Shown here one piece after another: positions 12,216-26,000 of a stretch of DNA of 64,000 bases. The DNA comes from Tetragonia tetragonoides. Lineage: Eukaryota > Streptophyta > Magnoliopsida > Caryophyllales > Aizoaceae. The stretch covers positions 17,938,001 through 18,002,000 of the forward strand of contig CM076140.1 of NCBI GenBank assembly GCA_038025085.1. Direction: 5' to 3'. The notes under the pieces were generated by a model, which had not been told where the DNA came from, did no database searches, and saw only the letters and a list, made by a program, of their open reading frames with translations. The position numbers and the translations under genes were made by a program. How positions within the stretch are numbered: position 1 is the first letter of the stretch; every line of letters begins with the position of its first letter.

Positions 12216-12225
12216 CCTATCACAC

Positions 12226-13316
12226 ACATAGCCAAAGATATTGGTGATGGTTAGTCTAGTATATATAAGTATGATATATAGTTGGATTTTTATACACTCA
12301 TTTTCAACTCTTAACTTTTTTTTTTTTTTTGATTGGAATTTTCAACTCTTAACTTACTCTCAAATATAGATGATCAAAATTCAAAACCTGTACATGGATC
12401 ATGAACTCATAATCATATATGCTTTTTACATTTTCACTATCTATTTTCTGTGTGGGGAACTATTTTTCCAAACACATACTGATTATGTAGATGACTAGGT
12501 AAAACTTACCTTCAAAATGGCAAGGAAATGACCAGTTTCAATGCCTCTTTCGACCATTTTGGGAACCACAACTTTTATGGGCCATACTGTGTTCTGTAGA
12601 GCTTGTTTTGCTAATTATTTTTGCCTCTTCAATTATGTACTGGTTTGTTGGCTTGACAAGAGCACTTAACCATAAGTTTTCAAAACTTTTTCCTAGCCAA
12701 AATTTCAATTTCCTAGTAATGAAGGAAGCAATACTAAATGGCCAATTGTCTCTCTATGAAATTGGTGGTTTTGTCATTTTTGTCTCAAGGACTCTCAACC
12801 CATCCTATCAAAATTTTGTGTGGCAATATCAAATTTCGACCCCATTGCATATGACTCCTGAATTATTATTTTCGAGGGATATACACATCGCCTCAGATAA
12901 TACAATAGTTCCAAAATCAGAAATTAGTAATATTGCTCCAATCACCACTCTCGTGATAACTTGATTCGTGAATTATGATCTACATTTTATTTCACTCCAA
13001 ACACACTAATAATACAACATGGAGCACTTTGATTTATTATTATTTTTTTATATTAATTTTTTTTATTTTTATTTTTGCTATATCACACCCTTAACTCAGA
13101 TAAGTCACATGCAAGATTTCCTTTACACTTGCTTATGGTTGTGTATAATAAAAGTCTTGAAATGACCCAAGTCCTCAAAACTCTAGCTTATTATCATTGT
13201 TTATGTTGTACATTTTGTCAAACCTCACAAGTTACAAAGACATTCTATTATTCTAGTTGAAATCTTCAATTGATTATGCACATATTTTACTACTTTTTAT
13301 GTTTTTCTTCTTCTAG
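12226..13316. other. No gene supported
   Basis: One open frame (12608-12964, 118 codons from the first start) exists on the plus strand. Its predicted protein has no motif I recognise and the base composition matches the surroundings. It could be an upstream exon of the candidate exon at 13317, but no splice chain could be built. Confidence 0.4.
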
Positions 13317-13686
13317 ACAACTAAAGATGCTCCCAGAAGAATATATCACATCTATGGAAATGGGACCCCAGTTGAAAATATTTTTGGACCTATCAATTCT
13401 ATCATAATGCTGCCCATGAGAAAAGTTGCTACTATCAGGAACCAATTATTTGAAGTCCCTACAATCAAACACCCTCTCAACCCCCCATCAATTGAGACTG
13501 AGACAGATGCAATTTTGCCTTTGCTTTTTCCTCCTGTACTCTGTACTGATAAGTAGGTTGCTGTCCATTTTAACAAGTTGCTGCTTACATTCTGTTTGAG
13601 TTCTTGCTCAATTATCATAGATTCATAGCACTTGAGTCTGTAACATTCTGTTGTGTTCACAGGAAGGCTCATATAGACCTGTATAG
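13317..13686 (+). CDS. Possible 3'-terminal exon(s) of an unrecognised gene
   Basis: A pyrimidine-rich acceptor ends TTCTTCTAG at 13316 and is followed by about 79 open codons (TTKDAPRRIYHIYG...) up to a stop at 13556. An alternative splice using GTAGGT at about 13555 and the acceptor TTCACAG (ending about 13662) would extend the frame to ...EGSYRPV and a stop at 13686. The peptide is proline-rich and protein-like but I do not recognise it, and no upstream exon was found. It may be a pseudogene fragment or chance. Confidence 0.22.
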
Positions 13687-14099
13687 GGTGGGGAAGGGGA
13701 ATTTGTACCTATCTTTTTTTTCCTTTTTTTTCGAAATGCGAGAAAGCCGGCCAGCCAGTATGTAATGGGTACAAGGTGTTGTACCATCTCTGTCTCACAT
13801 ACACGAGGGACCCAGATATATATGGAGTCTCTACTAACATCATTCAATGTATTGTGACAGGTTGTTTGTACCCAAATGGGTACAACTACAAGCACCCAAA
13901 AATTTAGGGCCAGTTTAGCCATGAGTACAATGACTCAAACATAACACTAGTAAGAGGAGTAACAACATGAAAGAAAACAAGAGCTACAGTCGGTTTCATT
14001 CTTCAACTGCGTCTCCTTCATTCACTGAAAGCTCAATACATTTCTTTCTTTTTAAGAAGAAGAAGAAACCGCAGAGAAAACAGAAAACACCTCAGTAAA

Positions 14100-17000
14100 T
14101 CAATACAGATTGTTATCAAACACCCATGGCTCGTGAACGAAGAGCTCTCGGCCATTCATCTGCACTATCCCTGCTCTTATATCTTCTTCCCGTTTCCTAT
14201 CAGCTTCAGCTCTTCTTGCTGATGCATTGGCATCCTGCAGTATAAAGGTGTAACTTGAGTCATTGACATAGAAAGCCAAACTTCACGAGAGCAGCAGGAA
14301 TATGGAACATCTAAGAAAGACCAATTGTTATAGTACGCCGCCTTTTCATTAAACAGGGTACACAATAACAAAGAAGTGAATAAGTACACAATGCAACAAA
14401 AACTCGTACACAAAAGGAATCAATAGGTGACCAATTGTACTAAAGCACTGACTAGTTCAAAGATTTACCATAGCACTAACCTAATGAAAAATTATACTGC
14501 CTATACATGATGGTATTGCTACATGGGCATTATAAACATCTAAGAAAAAGAAGAAAAAAAACAAGAAATAATGCGACAATCAAATAAAACAATCAGTGAA
14601 AAGAATGTAAGAAAAGTACACAAAATAGAAGAAAACCCACAAAGGTTTACTGGTTTATCACCATGGCTCACAACTCACAAGCAAATATGTCTGGGTCTCA
14701 TTAGCTACAAAACTAGACTATTGTCCAGCTCTTGTGAGTTCTTAAGCATAATATTGCCCTTCACTATTAATACTGCATGTGTCCCTGCTATATTTCACAT
14801 GAAGTGAACAACTTAGCTAGTACGCCCTTAACGTTTCATAGGTCCAATTGCATCTAAACTGTCTTCACTTATCTGATTATATATATGCATAGGTTTTGCT
14901 TTCTTATAAGAGACCTGATTGTTTATACGGATTATAGATATCCTAAATAACTGCCCTAGAATAAGGGTATAACTTGCGATGTCTATATTCTACAGCTTGA
15001 TGTTCAACATTACCAACATTAACATTGCCCCAGTGTCTCCAAAGAAGCTCCCACACATGCGGGGCTAAGGGAGCTGGGAGCGGATACGCAGCTTTACCCC
15101 TACAGTTTGGTGTTGTGCACAAAAGATACAGAGAACACAAGGGGTACATCTAAAGAATCCAGGGAAAAAGAAAATTAACAGGTGTGCCATGGCCAAAAGC
15201 TTAATCATGCACTGGCACAAACTTCAAAATCCCAGTCCTGCATCACATGGAGATGTGGTTTTATACTCTGTTTGTAACAGACAATGCACTGATGCACTGC
15301 TGGTGCAATCACTAATCAAGCATAGAACTTAAATCAAACCAGTTCCTATGGCCCAACTGACAAGTTTGGTTTCAACAATAGGTTCTGAACCAAAAACATT
15401 GTTGAGTTACCACACCTTTAATAAGTGGAAAAGGGAATCTATGAAAATGTACTCAGGGAAAGCCCTTGACGGCTTCAATACAGCCCTTAACTCCTCCTTA
15501 AAAGGGCATAAGGTGTAGGATGTGTGTGGAGGTATTTCGGTAAGCAGTTAGAATGAACTCTTGCTATGCACTAAAGTAGTAATAATCATTCATCCACCCT
15601 CCCTCCACCTACATTGTGTCATTGCATAGAGACCTCCACACTGATGGACCTAGTGATTAATTCAAATGTTACATTTACAAGATTATCAATCACCAGTCCA
15701 AACTCCAAAATCTGGACTTGGGACAGCTGCATTAAGTGGGATTTTCGGCCACCAGTTTGAGTTCAATATAGATGTGAGCATGGCAAGCGCTAAAAATGCA
15801 TCTAAGAGAAGCCAGTAAACGAATTTTCAATATTCGCCAAGTATTTATCTTCTCTTCTCTCCATAGTGCTCCTACATAAGCCTTTATCTTAAGCAAAAAC
15901 TGATATCTTTTTAGGAGGGGGGGGGGGGAGTTTAGAAAAGAATTGCATCAATAATGAATCAAAGCTTTACAAAAGTGAGGGCACATTGCCCTCCTGAAGA
16001 AACAATTCGAACTTCAATCCCTCTGTAAATCTAATATAGGCACGCGTACACAGATTCTTTTGGCAAAGAACTGATGCAAAGCACCATTTATTCCAAACCA
16101 ATGCTTACGGGAGAGACTGAATCGTTAAGATCTGGTCATTCCTTCCCTTCCACACCAAAACACAAGTTCACAACAAACATCACACATCTCTGCCAAGTTC
16201 ATAATTCTTTAAATTTGAACATCAGCTGTATGAAATTTACTTTAAGTTGCTGTATTCTCCCTAGCTTGCATGATATCGGCCCATTCTAAAATAGAAGTTT
16301 AAAGAAGGTGAATTTCTATCTTTTGGTGTTATAACGGTAAGTCATAAGGTTTCAGGCCATGCTTACGGGATCGATGGGCAAGCTTTCTTGTCTTGATTGT
16401 ATTGGTTGTATGCAGAAATGAAATCTTGTCTTCCAACTCTACAATGTTTAAATGGTTTGTTGTTCTATTTTTAGATAGCATGGGTATCCTGGCTTTGCCC
16501 GACTAGTCCCAAGGGGACAGAGGTTAATGACCACAAACACCTCTAGTGGCCTCTGAGGAGACTCAAACCTGGGATTTTCGGAACAAATCGCAGAGGTCTT
16601 ACTAGCTGAGCTACTCACACAGGGTTTGAATGTTTAGTTCTGATGGGGAGTTTTTCTATTTTGAACAAAAGGGAGGAAGAGGTTTGGTGAATCATCTTCG
16701 AATTGGTGGTGATTCAATAGAAAAAGTAATAAACATGATGGTGAATTTCTTGGAGGTTATGCTGCTCACATGTGGTAAACTGCATTGGATGTAGCAACCC
16801 AAGTTGCAATGATTCCACAGATATGACAGTTGATAGAAGTTCATGAACACTGTTAACGAGGCACACATTGGGCATGGCCTAGAAACAGAGATGGAGCTGG
16901 AAAAATGTACTTTATTGTGAATGGACAATACAACCAGCCTGCCGCTTATTACTAATATTATTTTCTTGGAGAAAACTTCTTAAACTGCAACATGTAGAAT

Positions 17001-20000
17001 CATGTTGCCCAGCTCTCCTTGTTTATTCAATCACGTAGCCGTATTGAATAAATTTAAAGTTTTAAGAAGGAACACGTCTTGGAGACGCTTATTCAGAACT
17101 TCCCAAAAGTGGGGGCAATGTTGCTCAACGAGCTGCCCTCCAACGACATTCCTATCACTCGGAGGAAGTTGCATGCATCATGTTGGCAAGCATGCGCCCT
17201 ACATTGCAAAAGCAATTCAAGAGCTACGATGCTTACAACATGAGTCAAAGACTCAAAACTATGTTTAAAGAGCAAGAAATGATTAAAATGCATGCAACTA
17301 ATAAGGCCATTCTCGAAGCCAGGCTTGAATAAGGTAAGCCAGTCAATCCCCATGTTAAGGAGTATCATGTTGCCCAGCTCTCCTTATTTATTCAATCATG
17401 TTGCCGTATTGAATAAATTTTAAAGTATTTAGTGAATAAAATAGAAAAGCATGCCTTCCTTTTCGTTTCTAAAAGCACCGGAACAAAGGATTGTAATTGC
17501 ATGCCTAGGGCACGCAGTAGCAATCACGAAGGCCCTTTTCGTGATTAATGCAGAATTAGTTCACTGAAATTGGATTTTCGTTGTTGCCATTCAGTTTAAA
17601 ATATAAATTGGTTTTTTTAGCATATAATTAATTTATTTCAATTATTAGATAATTAATCTACTTATTTATTATATGGCTTTCGGATATTTTACATTTTAGG
17701 GGTCATCCATCTTATGAGTGAATGAATGTACGATCTAGTATGACCCAAAATACGGTACGCACACCGTTTGTATTTTTGTAATTAAATTAAATACAGTATG
17801 TAAACCGTCGTACTTTTATAATTTATTTTATTGCATTAGCTGTAAGTTTAAATTTTTGAATTACTAAGTTTTTTTTAGATAAAGAAAATTTTATTAATCA
17901 AATCAATAAAGAGTACAAAAGAGAGAATAAGGTATCCTCAAATACAAACAGAATGCAAACAAAAACTATAAATCACGACATTGGCGCTATACAAGAGTAT
18001 TCGGCACGCCCATAAAGGCGCCTGCCACCTTAGCCCAAAGGGAAGCTAAGTAAACCACATGGTCCCAAACATAATTTGTATCTCTCCCAACGTCGCGGAA
18101 CACTCTCGAGTTCCTCTCCAGCCAAATGCAACACAAAATGGCCATACACATACATCTCGAAAACATCCTACCCTCACTACTTCTCCTCATTGCTGCGAAT
18201 CGTAGTTGTAGAAAATCCCCTATCCTAGCAGGACACACAAAGCTCTCCCCTTCCAACAATCTACTCCATAATGACCTAGCAAAGTCACACAGAACAAATA
18301 GATGCAGGCTATCCTCCCCATCATGACGACACATCACACAAAAACCCGGTAACATTGACCAACCAGGCCTCCGACGTTGCACCATATCATAGGTATTCAC
18401 CCTACCTAGCACCAAAGTCCACACGAAAGCACGAACCTTCAAAGGAACCTTAGACTTCCAAATAAAGTTGGCTAAAGAGAACTATGGGCACTGTGAGGGA
18501 AGGCTAAGCTGATGAAGGAAAGACTTGCAAGTGAAAACCCCAGAAGGGTCCCCAAGCCAAGTCCAAGAATTGTCCGTCGGGACGAGAGAGGTAGAGTGGA
18601 GGACACTCAAGAGAGAGACAAGTTCCTCCATCTCTCTATCATGCGGAGACCGCCGCAAATGTAAGTCCCAGGACCCATCCGTGAATTAAAAGAAGGCAGA
18701 CACGGGCGCCCCATAAAGGGTAGATAACCGAAAAACCCGAGGATACATGGAGGAAAAAGAAACGTTACCCTTCCACACATCCTCCCAAAACCGAACCCGA
18801 TTACCATTACCCACATTGTACCTGACCAGTGGAAAGAAAAAAGGCGATACCTGTGAAATGAATCTCCAAGGGCAGGCGTGGGAGACGGAAGAGCCGGCAT
18901 GGGCGTCCAACCCATTGTGCTGAAGACCATACTTGCTCCTGATAACTCGGTGACACGGGGAGTCAGACTTTAGTAGTAGGCCATATTCATATTGCTACAT
19001 TTATCATAAGCGGTCTCTAGCTAAACATTACGATCTACTAAATCGATGAGTTAACTATCTCTGTAATTTAATCCCGAATTTTACGTCTTGACTGACAGGA
19101 CATAAATCCTTCAGAACACTCCCTCCACTGCAAAAGTTGGGTGAAATATTCATCAGATTGAAGATATTGTTTTCCATTCTCGGTGTTCGGAAAACAATTT
19201 TGCTATTCTCTTTACCAGTTAGGGGAAATGTTGCATATCCCCACAAACTTTGTTAGTGAGGAGGTGGGGGAGGCAACTGTTCAATGTGCCTGTAAATATA
19301 GGTTGGTCATTGCTAATCAGTTTCCCTGCTTCAAAGATCTACTAGCAAACATCAACACAAAAAGTAGTGCTCCCAAATAAAATTTGAACTTTTGAACCAT
19401 GTTTAGGATAATAAGCATATAGACTACACATCATTACAAACATAGCTAGTCCCATGGACTTCATCGAACATGATGGATGCGATGCAGCCTAAGAACAATT
19501 CATGTAATTTTGCATTGTACCAAAGTATTACACTATGCATTAGTTGTCCAAGTAAATAGAGAAAAGTTTAAGCACATTTTGACATGGAAATTCTTTCTCG
19601 AACAAGGGCCATGTTAGTCTCTTAGAGTCAAATCTACATTTTTTAGGAATAAGGAGAGTAAATTGAATCTGAAACAAAACATAGAGTGAATTCCAACAAG
19701 TAGAATAAACATTGCAAACTTGTACACTTCTTAGGAACTTCAAAATTCACTAGTACAGTTTGAGGGTCAACAATGATGTGAAGATAAGGGAGAATGATAC
19801 ATCCACCCATTGGGTTGGCAACCCACCAACCTATTGTGTCTATCTCTCTCCTCTGTTCTCACAATCTCTCTCCTCTATTTTCAAAAAGAAGCAATTAAAG
19901 TAGGAGAGATATAGGCACAATAGGCTAGTGGGTGGCCAACCCACTGGATGAATGAAACATTTTCCTAAGAAAAACAGAAGTACAACAAAGGAAAAGCACA

Positions 20001-23000
20001 CATAAATCAAGTATATTTTAATTATTACTTGATTTTCCATTTATTCTGTTTGGAATCATTATTCATATGATGCTTTTAGATCTCGGGCCAAACGGAAACA
20101 GCCTCTATGTGAGACTCTCACTTGGGGCTGCGTACATCCGACCCCCCCTTACCCTGCTTAGGTGGGAGCTTCTTTGGAGGCACTGGAGTAATGTTGATGT
20201 TGATTTGCTTGTATCATGTCTGTAAAATTTTTAAAGGAGTCATTATTGGCAACTTTTCAGCTTCAATTTAAATGGAGTAAATCAGAACTAGCTCATTAAA
20301 CTATTCAGTGCTTCACAAACAACCACCACCCCCCACCCTCCAACCTGCCTCACATAAGAGCCTCCACAGATGCACTAGGGTAATGGTGGGATAATGGTAC
20401 CACACTAAGCATTAGAATCCTCCTTGCGTTTTTCTAAGGGGAAGGGACATATATATCTGTCCTGCTCCTGTATACTATAGAGCACACTACTACAGGATTT
20501 AGAGATATCTTAGCTAGGCATTTCGTATATCTCTAAACTGGAGAAACTTCTGAATTAAATTTCCCTCTCAGAATTCTACTCTAGAAAATTTAATGCATCG
20601 TCCCAGCAAATAAACTTCAAGCCAACTCCCTAGCGTAGTTGCAGACTTGCAGGAACAAATTAATAAGCAAATATACCTATGTTTGCCTCAAAAGATAATT
20701 CTGTGCCAGTTCGAGTAAGAGTAATCATACTCAATGGAATCAATGTTTGGTGAACTCGATATCATGTCATAATATTTAGGATAGAATGATAAGCTCTTAT
20801 TGCTTCCTATGCCGGGCTGCCGGCAATATTCCACTAGCCAAAATGATACTTCCATTGTAATTTCGAAACCCATGTTTGGCGAGGAAATGTATGCACGAGC
20901 AAGGTTCCACGCGCCAAACAAAGATTCCGTGGTAAAATGTTATGGCCCGTGGAAATATGACTCACCTTCCTATATCCTTTGAATTCATAAATTGATAAAA
21001 GCTCGAAAACTGTGGTTCATCTGTTCAGTTTTCAAGCAATAAAAGAATTAGAGTGCAGTAAAGTGACCTCCTACAAATGGTTGTCGACACTTGCATGCTA
21101 GCGTTTTCTGATCATTGAACACAAAAAAGTGTACCTTTTTATGGTGTTGGTGTTAAATGCCCAATGAACACATCAATGCTAGAGACGATCATGGTCGCAA
21201 ATTGCAATTAGGCAATTATTGGGCAACAAAAGGGGGACAATCAATAGCAGTCTCACATAATTTTCTCAAACCCTATCCCCCCCCCCCCATCTACCATGTT
21301 ATGTACTTGCATACTTTATGACAGCTTGCATAGCAGCTCTCAGAAATAGTTTTTTTTAGATAACATGGGTGTCCATGCTTAGCTTGACTAATCCCATGGG
21401 CCCTAAAGTTAACGACCAGGAAAACCTTTAGTGGCCCTGAGATGACTCGAACCTGGGACCTCTAGAACACTCATTATGTAATTTTCAGAATTAAGGTAAC
21501 TTTACCTCAAATTAAAAATACCTAACAGAATTCGCCACGTATTCGTCCTCAATTGCACCAGAAAGAGAAAGCTAGTGACTACTGGCTAGTGAGGCATAGT
21601 TTGGTTCAAAAAAGAGTAAGTTCCGGGAAAGGATGATACTGGATTTTAATTCCCATCCCTCTTAACACCAAGCATTTTATGAGGCAATTATGATGCCACA
21701 ACAAGAAAATCTGAAAATCTCCACTGTAAGTGAGCCTATGTTGGAAGTTTCCTGGATCAACAATAATGGCAAGCCCTGGGCCCTAAGAACTGTAGAGCTT
21801 ATTCTATATTTCAATTATATTGACAAATTTCCATGGGCTGCCCACCCACGATTGTTGGTTTAATATGACCAAGGTCAAAATTGACAAACTATAAATTTAG
21901 TATTACCTCTATCCAAGTGGAAGCATAATAGTCCAAGAAATAAGACGAACCACTGTTTGGAATCACAATGAACAGAAACCGTATTAGCTCCCAGCCCAAG
22001 AACTCACTCACCGCTAAGCAACCAATATACCTCTCACTCTGTGGAAAATAAAGTGTTCTATGCCACACTCTAATTACTGAATTAATGCCCTACATAAGGC
22101 TAAAGAGCCAGTAACTAACTCACCCATGATTGGAGTTTTTTACTGACTACAAACTTCTTTTTTTCTGTTGGAGTATCCCTCCTACATGGAGGAAGAACCC
22201 AATTAATTTGGGATATATTTGCTTACCATATGGGTTATCCATATGATGTTTAAGTGAAGGGCAATTTCGTATATTCACTCACAAGTGGCTTCCCTTATAA
22301 GCCAAAAGGTTAGAAGGGCTGAGTGCAAGAGAGAGAAAGCCTAGACACTCAAAAATTCAGGAGAAAAGTCTAGAAGAGAAGAGGAGAGAGAGAAGAGGAG
22401 CCACCCACGAATTTTGGTGCTGGCAGCCCAGAAATCCGCCCCGATCGACGACCAAACGAACTCCGATCGTCGCGAGATTTTAGCACGTTGTTCCTGACAT
22501 CCCCCTCTTCAAATCCAACGGTCAGAATTTCATTTGGAGCTCTCTAAGTCAGTTTTCTAAATTCAGCTCTTATTTTGTACGAAATTGTATTTCCACTCTT
22601 TTGGGTGATGATTTGGGAGACTTGTTGTGCCAAGGTTGATCCTTGATGATTGTGAATACCTCTAGTTGATCTAGGGAAGAACTATTGTTGTACCCACTTG
22701 TTAATTTGTTGATTAGTGGAGGTTTTGGCACCGTTTGTTAACGGTCCCGTGGTTTTTTCCCCACATCGGGGTTTCCACGTAAATCCTTGCGTCTCCTTGT
22801 TTATTTACTGTTTTTGGGCTGATTTATAGTTCCATTTGCTGCTGTCATTTTGGTTCAATATTGTTTGGTTGCTTGAATTGGTTATTGCTCATCTTTGCAT
22901 CACAACCGGGGAAAAAGTCTTTGTTGCTTCCGCTTGTGTATTTGTGTGCTTTCCCCAACATAGTGGTATCAGAGCTTTGGTTAGAGTCATTGTGAATTTG

Positions 23001-26000
23001 TTGTGTTGTTAAAGATGGATGAAAAATCTGGTGTGCACGGAATGATTAGTTTGAATTCTGGAAATTACTCCGTGTGGAAAACTAAAATGGAGGATATCCT
23101 TTATGTGAAGGATTTGTATGAACCAATTTTAAATGCAACCATACCAACTGGTGTTGTTGAAAGTGAGTGGAAAATATTGAACCGTAAAGCCGTTGGAACA
23201 ATTAGACAATTTGTTGATATGAGTGTCCTCCAACATATTGCCAATGACACGAATGCTTATACTCTTTGGAAGAAACTTGAGACCATGTATGAAAGGAAGA
23301 ATGCCTTGAGTAAAGCGTCATTGATTAGAAAACTTGTGAAACTGGAATATAAAGATGGTGATAGCATAGTAGTTCACTTGAATGAATTTCAAAGTTTGAT
23401 TAACAAGTTGTCTGCAATGAAGATGAATTTAGATGATGAGCTGCAGGCATTGCTACTACTTTGCTCATTGCCAGAAAGCTGGGACACTCTATTTGTATCA
23501 CTTAGCAACTCCGCACCAGAGGGCACGCTGACAATGGAAATTGTCAAAGCTAGTTTGTTGAATGAAGAAACTAGAAGGAAGGAAATGAGTTCCTCCACAC
23601 AACCAGAGGCTAATGTGACACAAGAATCAAGCAGGGGAAGAAGTAAGACTCGATATCCCCAGCATAGAGACAAGTCCAGGGGGAGATCAAAATCAAAGGG
23701 TAAGATCATTTGCCACTATTGTGATAAGCCAGGCCACATTCAAAAACATTGCAGGAAAATGAAGAGAGACAAGTCCAGAGAAAGGAAAGAAAAGGGTGAG
23801 ACATTCGGGCAACAACAAGAAGAGAAAGATAACAACACCACTGCAATTGCAACAAGTGATGAATTATTTTTTATTGGTGACCATTGCCTAAATCTAGATA
23901 GTGATGATTGTACTTGGGTGATTGACACGGGTGCTTCGTTTCATCTAACCTCGCACCAAGATTACTTCTCATCTTACACCAGCGGTGACTTTGGCTATGT
24001 AAAGATGGGGAATGATGGCTCATCCAAGATTGTAGGCATGGGTACAGTGTGTTTGGAGACATCCACAGGTTGCAGTTTGGTGTTGAGAGATGTCCGACAT
24101 GTTCCAGACATTCGGCTGAATTTGATATCTCCTGGGTTGCTCGATGATGTTGGTTACTCCAGCAACTTTGGTGGTGGAAAGTGCAAGCTTATCAAAGGAA
24201 GTTTGATTGTGGCTCGTGGGAGCAAGCAGAGATCCTTGTATGTGATGCAAGCTAAGTTGTGCAAAGGAGAAGTACACGCAGTTGATGATTCCTCCAGCGA
24301 GTTATGGCACAAGAGACTTGGTCACATGAGTGAAAGAGGTATGCAAATGCTTGCTAAGAAGCAACTCCTTCCTGATGGTCAAGGTATGTCCTTGAAACCC
24401 TGTGTTGATTGTTTAGCTGGAAAACAACATAGGGCAGCATTTCATACTCGTCCCCCATCTAGAAGAAAACATGCATTAGATCTTGTTCACACTGATGTAT
24501 GTTCTATGGATACTAAGTCACATAGCGGTGCACTTTATTTTGTTACTTTTATTGATGATTATTCTAGAAAACTGTGGGCTTTTGTGTTGAAAACCAAAGA
24601 CCAGGTACTACAGTTTTTCAAGCAGTTCCAGGCCAGAGTTGAGAGAGAAACAGGCCGGAAGCTCAAGTGTGTTAGAGCTGACAATGGTGGAGAGTACAGG
24701 GGTCCATTTGAAGAGTATTGCAAAGTACAGGGCATCAGGCTTGAGAAGACAGTTCCCAAGACACCTCAGCTGAATGGACTTGCAGAGAGAATGAACAGAA
24801 CAATTGAAGAAAGAATTCGATGTATGCTCTCTCATGCGAAGCTGCCTAGGATTTTTTGGGCCGAGGCAATGTTTACAGCAGTGTACCTCATCAACCGGTC
24901 ACCTTCAGTTCCTCTTAATGGAGATGTTCCGCAGAGAGTATGGACTGGTAAAGAGGTATCATTCAGCCACCTGAGAGTCTTTGGGTGCCTTGCATATGTT
25001 CATATTCCCAGAGATGAGAGGTCCAAGCTTGATAGCAAGACAAAGCCATGCATCTTCCTAGGGTACTCAGAGGATGAGTTTGGGTACAGATTGTGGAATC
25101 CAGTTAGCAGGAAAGTGATTAGAAGCAGAGATGTAGTGTTCTTTGAAGACAAAACCTTTGCAGATTGTGAGAAGAAGAAACAACCAGAGCCTTCTCCTAG
25201 TGACAGCGCCAACTCAGATCCAATATTTTCTGAAGTAACTCCTAGAGTTCAAGGGGGAGAACAACAGGAAGATGGCAATGATGATCATAACAGTGATGAT
25301 GGTGATGATGTCCAGCTACCACCAGATCATACACATGAAGAAGAACCCCATGTACAACCAGAACCACAGTTGAGAAGATCCACCAGAGAGAGACAGCCTA
25401 CCTCTAAATATCCAGCAGATGAGTATGTGTTGATGACCGACGGGGGAGAACCTGAAAGCTACGAGGAGGCTATGTCACATGAGCACTGCAAGGAGTGGTA
25501 TAATGCCATGCAAAATGAGATGAAATCCTTGCATGAGAACCACACATATGACTTAGTGGAGTTGTCTAAGGGCAAGAGAGCACTCAAGAACAAATGGGTG
25601 TACAGACTGAAAACTGGAGAAGATGGTTCACCACCTAGGTACAAGGCACGTTTGGTGGTGAAAGGCTCAGGTCAAAAGAAAGGCATAGACTTTGAAGAGA
25701 TTTTCTCTCCAGTTGTAAAGATGTCTTCTGTTAGAGTTGTTCTTGGCTTAGCTGCTAGCATGGATTTGGAGTTGGAACAACTTGATGTGAAGACTGCTTT
25801 CCTCCATGGTGACTTAGAGGAGGAAATCTACATGGAGCAACCAGAAGGTTTCCAAGAGAAGGGAAGTGAGAAGCTTGTATGCCGTTTGAAAAAGAGTTTA
25901 TATGGCTTGAAACAAGCACCTCGACAATGGTACAAGAAGTTTGAGTCTTTCATGAAAGACCACAGTTTCCACAAGACACATGCAGATTCATGTGTGTTTG

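Noticed and set aside
12608..12964. 118-codon plus-strand open frame
   Set aside because: No recognisable motif, AT-rich composition like the surroundings, no splice chain.
23003..23014. Longer start (GTG-TTG) for the copia polyprotein
   Set aside because: Not ATG codons; the first ATG at 23015 fits the usual gag start.
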